From Amyelois transitella (lineage: Eukaryota > Arthropoda > Insecta > Lepidoptera > Pyralidae), in assembly GCF_032362555.1 (NCBI RefSeq), contig NC_083529.1:62001-126000 (forward strand): a stretch of 64,000 nt of DNA, written 5' to 3'. The notes under the pieces were generated by a model. That model had not been told where the DNA came from. It saw only the letters and a list, made by a program, of their open reading frames with translations, and did no database searches. A program made the translations under genes and the position numbers. The stretch's first letter is position 1, and each line of letters begins with the position of its first letter. Shown here one piece after another: positions 22,085-32,900 of the stretch.

Positions 22085-22907
22085 ATGTTATTATGGAGAT
22101 TGGTTTCATTGCTTGCTGCAATGATAGCTGTGGATTCATTGAGGGTGTATTCAAGTTTCTGGGCGCCCCTGTTTGACCCGCGAATACTGAACTACAGAGT
22201 GGACGCCCCGTTTTCGCCAGACGCGGGGAAAAATGCAAGAATGGCTTATGAACAAAAATATGGTGCTAGAGGAGTGAATTTGATTGCTGATTTAGGGAAT
22301 GGAAAAGGCCCTGGTGGATATAAAGAGAACAAGGTAAAGTATTTTGTAGTAGTTTGTGTATGTGTGATAATGTGTGGTACCGACAAGATATGAAAAAAAA
22401 CAAATAAGTAATATTTTAAATTGTAGTTGGTATGTAGTTATTTGAGCTGAATAGCCATTAAATTGGATTAAGCGGTAGTAAATACATTTGTTTATAGTAA
22501 AGCTTAAATTCCATCATAACATCCCTATTATGCCAGTGCAACAGAAGTCGTACAGATAGTTTTGACTGTAACATAAAATAGTTTATACATAATTGCTCAG
22601 AGAAAATGCCAAAGGTCTATTCTTTTGGTAAACATGTTGAAGTTACTAGAAGTGTGTGTATGAGCACAACAACTATCCTATATTAGCAGGGCCCTAGCTT
22701 AGGTAGTAGTTAGTTAGGGATGTATTCCCACAGAACAAAAATATGCAGAGATTAAATGTAATATTTAGACTTTGGAATGACAAGTACAAGTCAATGATAC
22801 TTTTGCAATAAACAGAGAATTAAATATGAAATTGATTTATCTTTTTATTACAGAATCATGAAGCAGTCCATTTTTATTACACATACCCTGGAGCAAGGGA
22901 AGAGTAA
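22085..22907 (+). CDS. Small secreted protein, 100 residues
   Basis: Two coding exons, 22085-22333 and 22854-22907, joined in phase 0 by GT/AG borders. The N-terminus MLLWRLVSLLAAMIAVDS is a signal peptide. The mature part includes YSSFWAPLFDPRILNYRV, then a basic stretch (KNARMAYEQKYGARG), a Gly/Lys-rich stretch (GNGKGPGGYKENK), and ends FYYTYPGAREE. There is no cysteine framework. It follows the 76-residue secreted-protein gene in the same orientation about 1.2 kb downstream. It could be a secreted matrix protein or peptide precursor; I do not recognise it. Its 3' end meets that of LSM6 tail-to-tail. Confidence 0.8.
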
Positions 22908-22933
22908 TGTTCTATCAATGATTTAACAATATG

Positions 22934-22939
22934 AATAAA
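22934..22939 (+). promoter_or_regulatory. Poly(A) signal
   Basis: AATAAA 26 bases after the stop of the 100-residue secreted-protein gene. Confidence 0.7.
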
Positions 22940-22961
22940 AAACTTATGTAAGAAATTAAAT

Positions 22962-22967
22962 TTTATT
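22962..22967 (-). promoter_or_regulatory. Poly(A) signal of LSM6
   Basis: Minus-strand AATAAA 38 bases after the LSM6 stop. It faces the plus-strand signal at 22934-22939. Confidence 0.65.
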
Positions 22968-23005
22968 TTCCCTTACCACCTAAGCTTAACAAATTATCCC
23001 GCCTA

Positions 23006-23905
23006 TCATATCCTGCGTTTCTGTGTGCTGATGTAAAGCACATTGTTTCCTCGGATGAATGCATCTCCGTACTTGTTCTTCAACTGACCGTTCACATACT
23101 CCTCCGTTTGCTCGAGGGCTATGTTCATGTAGCCATCTAAGCAGGCTAGCACACCTGGAATTTTGTACATAATTTAATTGTCAGGCAAAGTTTTCTTGGA
23201 AAACATTGCAAGTAAGCCTGCACATTCATGCCCTATCTAGAATTCTAGACTTCTGCAGTGTAGGAAACCTTTTTTAAGTACGCCATAGCAACAGCTGCCA
23301 TGACTTGTTTAGTAGAGAAAATTATCAATACATATTTATTGTTAAATATTTTTATTTTATTTCCAGATATATAGTGCTTTTAATTCGATTATTTCTCTCC
23401 GCTGTTTTCCTTCTGACTTCTGTATTGTATAACTTCCTTTCCACTATACTTCCTACATATACACTATATTGCTAGTGGAAAGACGTATCTGCCTATCCCT
23501 TCGTTGAAGAGGCGTGATTATATGTATGCGTCTAGAAGTGAAGATGCAAGTTCCGAGATAATCAACAATACAATGATAAATCTTTTACTACTTGTCATAA
23601 GCAGTAAATTATTAAGGAAACAGTACACACTGTACTCACACGGTCACTTTATGACCAAAACAAATATGAACGACAATCCATTGAAAACTAGGTATTTACA
23701 CTCGAGACAAGGCTAACGACTGCCTATAGATACGTTTAGCAAAGTATTTGCTCAAATTAGAGTTCAAGGTTTGAGTACATTGTATTGTAAACAAATAGTT
23801 AATTGATCACATACCTCTGTAATCGACGCCGCTGTTCAGTTTTACGACAACGGGGCGCCCGTGGATTTGCTGGATGAACGAGGATAGTGCTTCCTTGCGG
23901 CTCAT
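23006..23905 (-). CDS. LSM6: U6 snRNA-associated Sm-like protein LSm6
   Basis: Coding exons 23815-23905 and 23006-23154 give a complete 79-residue protein (MSRKEALSSFIQQIHGRPVV...), the usual length for LSm6. The Sm1 motif (RPVVVKLNSGVDYRGVLACL, DGYMNIALE) and Sm2 motif (IRGNNVLYIS) are intact, and the C-terminus is STQKRRI. LSm6 is part of the LSm1-7 ring (cytoplasmic decapping and mRNA decay) and the LSm2-8 ring that binds the U6 snRNA 3' end. The single intron (23155-23814) carries a short LINE tail piece. The assignment is secure because sequence identity in this family is very high. Confidence 0.97.
23475..23530 (+). repeat. Short LINE 3' end fragment
   Basis: tctgcctatcccttcgttga followed by agaggcgtgattatatgtatgc matches the LINE tail. 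It lies in the LSM6 intron. Confidence 0.65.
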
Positions 23906-24594
23906 AGTATATTTAATTACGAATATTAATTTCCGAAAATCTTTAAAACTGCTTCAATTGGGAATTTGTAAAGCCGCCGACAAGACAACACTCAATATTT
24001 TTAGGTTAGCGAAACTAAACGTCAAAGTCACTTCCTATAAATTATATAAAAATGAAAGCTGGGGCATGTAAACTACACACATACAGCCATAAAATATATT
24101 TTAATAAAATACATTTTTTTAAGAAAGATCAAATTATAATTTTAAGACCTGAACCAACGCTATTAGAATAAAAAGTTTTTATGGTACATAGTAAGTATAT
24201 GAGGTAGCTGCTTAAATAATTTATTTATGATTTCTCAAACACCAAACTGCCAGGAATCAGGATAAGTTGCAGTAGTTCACAGCAACTGATAACATTTTCT
24301 TCTTTCTAGCTTATTTCCAGTAACATCTCTTATTCTCACTTGTGAAGAGCCCAAGGTGCACTTGAACAATGTGCTTCACTTAGTTGCATTTTAACATCTA
24401 TGAGAAAGAGTGGTCCAATTCTATCAAAGTGCAAGTGACCACATAGCACAACACAACTGATAACACTATGACATCATTTATAATGACCACTCAATTGCAA
24501 ATATTCCTGATCGAGCTGCTGCTGTTACTGCTTATATTAATAGACTTGCACCCAATAATTATCAAAATTAAAACAAACAGAAATACTTGAAAAT

Positions 24595-24600
24595 TTTATT
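24595..24600 (-). promoter_or_regulatory. Poly(A) signal of GATAD1
   Basis: Minus-strand AATAAA only 12 bases after the TAG stop. Confidence 0.65.
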
Positions 24601-24612
24601 CCCCAACCACTG

Positions 24613-26951
24613 CTAGTCATCATAAAGAGACGTCCAGATGTACCCGCTGTAGCTGTTAACCTCGGTGTCGATGAGGGGGTACGGGCAGTTGCTGGCTTTG
24701 TAGTAGTCTGACGGCGCGTGCATCACAAACTCCATCACTTCCAGCTTGCGGGCGAGTTCTTCTTCTGGTCCTATAATTCAAGTTTATAAGTAATGAATCT
24801 TATGCAATGAGTTTTTTATCTGATAGGGGAAGACAAGCCAATAGTCTTAAAAATTATGCCATGTTTAACAAATTTAAACTTTCGTGTTGCTCATTTTATT
24901 CATATACTACTTATAGATATATATATACATAGATTGATACATGGACATTTAATACCTGTATTATTTATAAATAATGCCATGTTTATCAGAATGGCTTAGT
25001 TTTAGAATTAAGATATAGTGACAGGTTGCCGGTCTATCACCTAAAAGTATTACTAGTTTATAAATTCGTCCCTTTATTGACTTTTACAATAAAAGAGTTA
25101 ACTTACCAATAATATATGTAGCAGGATCAAATCCTTTGTCAGGCGGGGGGCTGGCCTTGGTAGGGAGCAGCCATGTGACGACAGCACTCTTCTCGCAGTA
25201 CTGGTCCGTCATAAAGCCACGGATCTGAGCATAGTACAGCCCGCCATCTACATCCACCATTGAAACTATGTCGCCTACTTGTAAGTAGTTGCCCTGTATG
25301 GAAAAGGGGGTTTTATTAACTTTTTGTGGTTACAATTAGTAATATTGTTTCTCTTCTAAGATATGAGTAATGCATAGATTGTCTTCTTAAATTTAAGAGC
25401 TAACTCTTGTCAGTGGAGTTAAATGGAGCTTTCTCCACTCATCTCTTCTCTCTGTTTTTTTTTTTTATTGTTGGTCTGTTAATGTTAATACAAGGGGCCA
25501 AAAAAAGTTGAAGGAGGATGCCTTTGGGCTCAACTCTTAAAACGGGCCACCGCCAGAGAGGTTGGGGAGGGGGTGGGGAGGGTGGGGGAGGGTTTGTATG
25601 ACCCCCCCAAGTATTTTTTTTTGCCGGAAGCCCCCCCTTTTTTTTATACGAATTTTTGAAAATCTTAAAAATTGCACTAAACAAGGCAATATTTTCGGTT
25701 TGTCATTGTAAACTGTGTTAATTTAGTATTAAATAATTAGTTTGTCCATTAAACATGTACAACACATTAATTAATATATTTTAGCACAAAAAATATAGTC
25801 AAAAACTTTGCTTAAAAGTAAAAACAAAAAAGACACTAACTATGAACAGAACGCAATCCGCCGTTTTGGTTATGTGCTACTGTCATCTTATCTACTGACT
25901 TCGAAAGTAGCTGTCGGTAAACGGACAGCAGGGGGTGCAGGGGGGCGCAGCCCCCCCGCACGGGGGTGTCGGGGGGCGGTAGCCCCCCGCAATGAAAAGA
26001 AACAAATTAGTCACATATCAAACTCGGTTTGGTTAGGTTAGGTTAGGTTGGTGTAAACCACCAAAGCGGAGCGAGCGATGCGAGCGGAGCGTTCAAACTG
26101 AGTAAAAAAGTATAATAGACAGTACGTATAGGTTAGGTTAGGTTTAACTCACCTTCACCCCTTTCATCCCTTCTGACTTTCCCCCCCCTTGCCCATCTGG
26201 CGGTTAATGACCTTTAGCACACTTTTTATATGAAAACTTTAAAAATTCGTAAAAAAAAAACTATAGGCTTCCGGCAAGGGGGGGTCACGGGAGGGGGTGT
26301 TAACCCCTTCCCCATCCCCCTGCCCCCTCCCCACCCCTCTCCGGCGGTGGCCCGTTTCAAGAGTTTAACCGTCAGCAATAAAGGCTTTAGAAATTTGAAA
26401 TGTTAATATTAGTAAAAAATAAACCTAAGTAGTTTAATAATTCATTGGAAGATATTATATTATGAGCGGTTCTTTTTTATAAAACAGAATAACTAAAACA
26501 TGTCACATTATTTGTTCTCTGTAATAAAGTCTGCACAGTAATATGAGCATCTAACGAGACATACCTTATAGAACACTGAATCACTTGTAACCACTGTTGG
26601 TGTGGATATGGGCGCCTTGACAGGAGGTCTTTTGAACAGGCTGCGTCTACCTCGTCCTCGCAGCGCGGGCGGCTTGGGAGGCGCTGGGGCCGGCGTCTTC
26701 GGCTTGTACCTCGTCGAACGAGTACTTTTTCGCGTCCCCTTTCCAGTAGCTTTCGCAGGGGTAGAGTCATCTTTACCATTTTTAGAATCTGTTTCTTTTA
26801 TTTCCTCGCTTTCTACTTTGATTTCTATCTCGAATCTGTTGTCTTTAGCAGCGTTGGCGAGGTGGCAGTCGTTGCAGATCTGCCCATTTTCGGCGCTCCG
26901 CCAGAGGAGAGAATCGTTGGTGCTGCATTTCACACATACAGGCTTTGGCAT
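24613..26951 (-). CDS. GATAD1: GATA zinc finger domain-containing protein 1
   Basis: Coding exons 26565-26951, 25107-25293 and 24613-24770 give a complete 243-residue protein (human GATAD1 is about 269). Residues 6-29 form the atypical GATA finger (C6-x2-C9-x16-C26-x2-C29). A Lys/Ser/Pro-rich basic linker follows, with GRGRRSLFKRPPVKAP. The conserved C-terminal half contains GDIVSMVDVDGGLYYAQIRG, FMTDQYCEKSAVVTWLLPT, EEELARKLEVMEFVMHAPSD and a GYIWTSLYDD end. Vertebrate GATAD1 binds H3K4me3 chromatin through a Sin3/HDAC-type complex; a nuclear role is inferred. Intron 1 contains a GC-rich long-TIR element. Confidence 0.95.
25532..26366. mobile_element. GC-rich element with ~100-bp terminal inverted repeats
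   Basis: The left end (aactcttaaaacgggccacc) and the reverse complement of the right end (aaactcttgaaacgggccac) match, and the match continues through G-rich runs to ttgccggaag on both sides. The interior has G- and C-runs (about 25930-25990), a palindromic aaagcggagcgagcgatgcg segment and two TTAGG runs. There is no transposase, and the exact ends and target duplication are uncertain. It lies in GATAD1 intron 1. Confidence 0.75.
26033..26146 (+). repeat. Telomere-like TTAGG runs
   Basis: Four units around 26033-26049 and about three at 26130-26146, both inside the long-TIR element. TTAGG is the usual insect telomere unit, but this interstitial run is short. Confidence 0.7.
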
Positions 26952-27587
26952 TTTATTTAAGTAACTTTAAACTTTTATAGTAAGATAAATATTTATTAAA
27001 AGTCATCAAGTATTCGTTTTCAAATCACAATTTATGTGTTTCATTTAAAATTTAAAAACAAATCAAACACAAACTTCACAACAAACGCAAAATTCATTTC
27101 TTTTTAAATAAATGTCATTGTCAATGTCAAATATTTTGATGGATACATTTTTTTTAAGTGTTGCCCTTTATAAAAATGATATACAGACAACGAATACATA
27201 GTTATGCTATTCGACAACAGATGGCGTTAAGAGCTTGCTGGTACCAAACTGGTATTGGTATCTAAATTCTGAGAGGGTTCCAGAGGCTCTTCAACGCCAT
27301 CTATTAGATAGAGATTATGGATTTGGTAAGAACTATGAACCACACCAACTAACTCAAATTTGGGATATCTAGCTCAATCTATGTGACTTGTCTCGTATAC
27401 TTAACTTACTTAGTTACTTATTGTTATCTATCTAAATGTTTAAATTTATTACTTTTTACACCTGGATCGTGAATTTGGTCATTATATAAAACGGAATAGT
27501 CGCATAACACAGATCTATCTATTTTCAAGGTTTTTGGCATTGTTGTTTTTCCCAGAATATCCTAAAGGAATAATAAAGGAAGAATAG
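26952..27587. other. GATAD1 upstream region
   Basis: Likely promoter side of GATAD1. aaatgtcattgtcaatgtca at about 27112-27131 has three TGTCA-type motifs. An inverted pair of gatggcgtt/aacgccatct lies at about 27220-27305. Confidence 0.45.
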
Positions 27588-27818
27588 GACCACTCCATCT
27601 CTTTCCCATGGATGTCGTAAAAGGCGACTAAGGGATAGGCTTACAAACTTGAGATTCTTTTATTAGGCGACAGGCTAGCAACCTGTCACTATTCGAATCT
27701 CAATTCTATCTTAAAGCCAAATAGCTGAACGTGGCCTATCAGTCCGCTCAGGACTGTTGGCTCTGTCTACCCCGCAAGGGATATAGACGTGATTATATGT
27801 ATGTATGTATGTATGTAT
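27588..27818 (+). repeat. Family S copy with (tatg)n tail
   Basis: Nearly complete, from agaataggaccactccatct to gacgtgattatatgtatg. It is immediately followed by an inverted relative at 27821. Confidence 0.9.
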
Positions 27819-27820
27819 AT

Positions 27821-28123
27821 CCTAAAGGGTAGGTAGAGCTAATTTCTACTCGATCAGCTGCGTGGCTTTATGATGGAATTGAGATTCAGATAGTGGCCGA
27901 TTGCTAGCACATTGTCTGAAAAGAATCACAAGTTTCCTTGATTGACTTTTACAGTCGGCGAGGGAACAGAAGCAGCCGGCACACAATTCGTTTGTCGCTA
28001 CCAGACCAGCACGGAGCTTAATGTAGATAATTGTGCTTATTCTCCCACACCTCTACTTTTTATGACATCCATATAAAATAGACGGAGTGGTTATAATTCT
28101 TAATGCCGGGAACCACACGGCAT
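27821..28123 (-). repeat. Family S copy, diverged and interrupted
   Basis: Tail half at 27821-27910 and head half (gacggagtgg, then gccgggaaccacacggca) at about 28060-28123, with unrelated text between. It forms a tail-to-tail inverted pair with 27588-27818. Confidence 0.75.
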
Positions 28124-29794
28124 TTCTGCAAAATTTCAAGAAGATACGTTGAGTAATAAGTGGTAGTGTTTTTTCAAGTATTCGAATCGAAATCGAATCG
28201 CCAAGAGGTAAAATAATGATAACTCGGTTATAAAACAAATTTTATTAATACTCGCATAATACAATAAGTTAATTATATCTTACGGAATGTCATTACAAGG
28301 TACAAAACTTGATCAACACATGCTCTAGTACACTCAACCACACATTTGATAGAATTTGGCTTAATATGAAACTATAGAAGTGGTACGTACGAGGGAATGT
28401 GATGTCGCGACTCATTGTTTTCAGATACGCTACAGCTTTACAACAGTGTCACAATCTGCGTGCGGTGCATGATGACGACACATCATTTCCATAGTTTTAA
28501 GCCCAACATGGCATTTCTGCTGTCTTGAATTATTCCAATTTCTATTACACGTTTCACTAAGTTAATAGGTGGACATTTTCTTACAAACATTTTTACAATT
28601 ATTTTTAAAACAGACAATAAGTACAATTATAAAATGTATAGGTAAATTAAGTATCTATTGATTTTATGTTTGTGAATAAGTATGTCGCAAAAAAGGATTA
28701 AGTATACCTAATTTGAATTTAGTAGTCACAATTTTAAACATTTTCAATCTTAGTACCTCTAAGCCTTGCGAAATAATTTAATAACCAAAATAATGTTAAG
28801 TGTCGAACAAAGTCACACCTATAGAATTAAAAAATTCATTGGAGAGGTTTTAGAAAGCTATTTTGTACCTATTTAGTAGGTATCTACCTATGTCAGATAT
28901 ACAAAGGATAATGCTAATTATATAATACCAAGTATATGGTACGGATATAAAATATTACAGATTAATGTTAAACAATCATAACATTTATTTACAAAGAATT
29001 AGTTAAGTGGGATCATTATGAAAAGAAAATCTAAATATGACAAGTAAGTACCATTTGAAACATATGGAAATGTTATTAATTCAGTATACATGTTGGCAAA
29101 GGATTTATTTCTGTAAAGATAGATTAGATAGATTGGCATTGCTTTTCTGAAACAAAATTATCTACCTGATTAAAACAAGAGCTAGAAATTTTATTCTTTA
29201 TTACTAATCACAAAATTGTGTGGTCTTACTAGAAAGAATATAAATAATGCATTAAGTACGTTTGCGGGAATGTGAGGTTCCTACCGACCATCTCGTCTCA
29301 AGCGAACCGAATCGTGTTTCCTTACGACGAGAGAAAACTTAGGAGCTTCCATTATTGAGAGTGAGTGCGGGTGGAGACAGGACCAGGAAGCTCGTTGCGT
29401 TGGCTGCGATGGACCTGCTCCGATACCCAGTTGCTGGCTTGCTGTGAGACTGCTTGCAGAGTGAGGAGTGATACTGAGGATTGGAGTTGATGATGATGGA
29501 GAAGGTTGCTTCCAATCACGTCGGGGTATAAAGTCACATCACAACACGTTTTGCGAAAACACACAGTTCACTTGTCTAAAAAGTACGTTTCGGAGAGTCG
29601 TTCGAGGCAAGTTTAACAGACGAAACGAGCCATGTTGCGGACATCTGTTTCGTTAGGACACTGGTCGAGTCACTTGTTGCCAGGTCACTTTCAGATATCA
29701 CTGTATCCTTACGAGACAAGTGTAGGCACTGACGTGGCACACATTATGTGAGGGCACTTGTTGCTAAGTCAATAGGTTGCTCACTCTGTCTCAC
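28124..29794. other. AT-rich region downstream of the Wnt gene
   Basis: Likely Wnt 3' UTR plus intergenic DNA. The UTR end was not fixed, since several minus-strand AATAAA candidates exist. 29270-29760 is GC-richer and open on both strands without recognisable protein. Confidence 0.5.
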
Positions 29795-29993
29795 GCTGAC
29801 ACGACACATGTTGACACGACACACGTTGACACGACACATGTTGACACGACACATGTTGACACGACACATGTTGACACGACAAATGTTGACACGACACATG
29901 TTGACACGACAAATGTTGACACGACACATGTTGACACGATACATGTTGACACGACACATGTCGACATGACCCACGTTAACACGACACATGTTG
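29795..29993. repeat. 15-bp minisatellite in the Wnt 3' UTR
   Basis: About 13 units of ttgacacgacacatg with few changes. The array ends 5 bases from the Wnt stop codon on the minus strand. Because 15 is a multiple of three, it is open in several frames on both strands. Confidence 0.95.
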
Positions 29994-29998
29994 CGTGG

Positions 29999-32900
29999 TC
30001 ACTTGCAGATGTGTGTGTCGGTCCGCACGAGACAGGTGTCGCAGCTGACGCGGCAGCACCAGTGGAAGCGGCAGCGGCACTGCTGCCGCGCCACCGCGCG
30101 CGCCGTGCTGTAGCCGCGCCCGCAGCACAGGCTCTCGCAGCCGTCTTCTCCTGTAACAGGATTATGTGTATGTGTGTATATAAATACACGTGACATCAGC
30201 ATTATGTCAGTGTAGTCAAGGTGAATTCACAAAGGTTGCTCTTAAAGTAATATGTTATGTAAATAGTTAGTTGGCTAATTGAAGCTTTTCTATTGTATTG
30301 AGTTTAACAGTCGTAAAAATAGAATAGGTAAGTTGGATTCAATAGATAAATGCCCTGCTGCAATCTGGAAAGGAAGATCCTCTCCAGCGCCTCCGAGATA
30401 AAAGCCAAAAGGATTACGGTAAAACATGAAGTGAGATTGGATCCCCAAGGTACCTAATTATAAATCAATACGTTCTCGATGCGACATAACATCACCAAAG
30501 TATGAACACAGACACTTAACATGTGTAAGCGCCTCTAAATCTCACGCCAATTGGGCTATCGAGCTATTGGGTGAAGTAAGGTATCCGGTTACCTCTAGAG
30601 GTGCGGTTGCAGTGTCTCCCGTGGGTGCCGGGCGCGCCGCTGGCCGCGTCGGGCTCGCAGTACGACGGCGAGGGCTCCAAGTACACCAGCTCGGAGCGGC
30701 GCGGCTGGCGCTCTGACTTCTCGGGATGTCTTCTGGTGAAATATTTTATTTTAATAGGATGACCAATAGCAACTTACATATAGTACTTACATATACAGTT
30801 AACCAGCAAAAGAGCCAGTTAAATGTCTTCAGTTTCATGATCAATGTTTTCAGTTTCATGATCATATTACTAAAACTTTACAATCTCTTTCAACGCACTT
30901 CTCACCATCCTGCCCCACCCGTTATCAACACTACTTACCTTTTAATAAAGAACTGCGTCTTCCCCAACCCCAGCGCCAGCCCGTCCGTCCTGGGCACCAC
31001 CAGCTTGGCTTTCCTGTACTTCTCCTTGAGGGCAGCCGCGACCGCCCTGAAGGGGGGCAGCGCGCGCCAGCACGTCTGCACGGTGCACGAACCCGACACG
31101 CCGTGGCATTTGCACTCTTGCCGGATCAGGTCTTTCACCAACTAAAGAAGAAAGAATAAAAAGGATAAAACTTAAGAAACTGTCGATTTGCTAATAAATA
31201 CTTAAGAGGCAAAGGTCGGAGTAGGAAGGCGAACGTAACTTGATCAAATTAAAGACGTCCTGGCAAAGGGTCAGGTTAAGAGTACCCGAAATGAGCGAGC
31301 TTGTTTGAAGAGAGTTATGGATGTGGATGAAGCGAAAGAAGTATACAGGGATCGTGGCAAGTGGGAAGATGTAGTCCCTGTCGCCTGCGCTGAAGACGTA
31401 TGTATGTATTAGACACCTAATTGGGAGATGTCGGTTAACCTTTTGAACAAGAAAATGATGGCAAAGGAACATAATAAATAGAATAAAGGATCGAAAAAAA
31501 CGTCCAGAATAAGAGCTTGAAAAGTTAAAATATTTTAATCTTTACATTACACACAACATTCCAAGGTTAAAAATAAAATTAAAAATGGACTCGTTAACGC
31601 CTCCGTGCGGTCTCGACAGCATAATTAAAACAACAATCATCATAAAGCAGCCAGCACCGTTTGCGTCAGACGAGGATGTAATGACTTGGACAGCGCGCGG
31701 AGAATAAGAATAAAGGTGGTGGTGGATGGAGTATTCTACAACTAGTGAAATATTTGGTCAAATTGTAGCATTTAATTTATAAGAAACGTAGGCGCGGTTC
31801 CTTTATATCAAGCACCAATTACTCCATATATTTTCGAGGTATCTTAAATTTTTGATGTAAGAACTAAGGTGTAACATACAAGTTAGTTCGATAATGGTAA
31901 CATGTAGATCCGATCCGGGACTAAACTTATAATAAAAAAGAACTAAAATACATTTGAAATAACTCAGTCAAATAATAGACCACACGATAATCATAATTTC
32001 GCGAACACACTAGTTACAGCCCCGCCCCGCCCCGGGCGGAGCCCCATCCGCGCCCGGGGCTTTCCGCACCCGGTCATTTCAACATAATTGTAGTGAAGCC
32101 CCGGTCTCTATATTGGTAGTCGTGATAAATATTAAGACGGCTTAAAAAACAATGACCACCCACCTAAAACAAAGCATGGAAGAAAATTAAGAGAATACGT
32201 CGTCCTTACACGTGTAGTAGAACAAGAGAATACAATACGCGGTTTATACATAATTTGTATTTGTATGGACTCAATTGTCTGAAATAAATGATTTTTATTT
32301 TTTTTTATTTATTATTACTTGAACCAAAATGAAGCTATAGTCGTCAGCCCTTGATTTGTGCAGGCATTCATCATTCAAGAGATTTAAACTTCGTGGCGCA
32401 CTGTTTGAACATTTTTTCTGATATGGGATTGCGAGGCCTAGGTTAGGGAATAGCCTCGCAGTCGGAGGCTCGGGAATACAGCTCAGGGTTGAAAAGAAGG
32501 CGATATTTCTCAATGCAAGGAGTGCACGACGCGTTGTTATGAAACTTTGTCAAGGAGGTAAGGTTTTGTATATTAAGGATTGATATAGATAAATTCTTTA
32601 TTAATACATACATATGGTCACGTCTATATCCCTTACGGGGTAGACAGAGCCAACAGTCTTGAAAAGACTGAAAGGTCACGTTCAGCTATTTGGCCTAATG
32701 ATAGAATTGAGATTCAAATAGTGACAGGTTGCTAGCCTGTCGCCTAAAAAAGAATTCCAAGTTTGTAAGCCTATCCCTTAGTCGCCTTTAACGACATCCA
32801 TGGGAAAGAGATGGAGTGGTCCTATTCTTTTTGTATTGGTGCCGGGAACCACACGGCACTCTTTATTAATACTATTTGTAGATTCAAAATCTTGCTAAAA

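Noticed and set aside
25439-25684. Pro-rich ORF
   Set aside because: Translation of the G/C runs in and beside the long-TIR element's terminal repeat.
29744-30193. Long ORFs on both strands through the 15-bp array
   Set aside because: The unit length is a multiple of three, so several frames stay open automatically. The real coding sequence here is the last Wnt exon.
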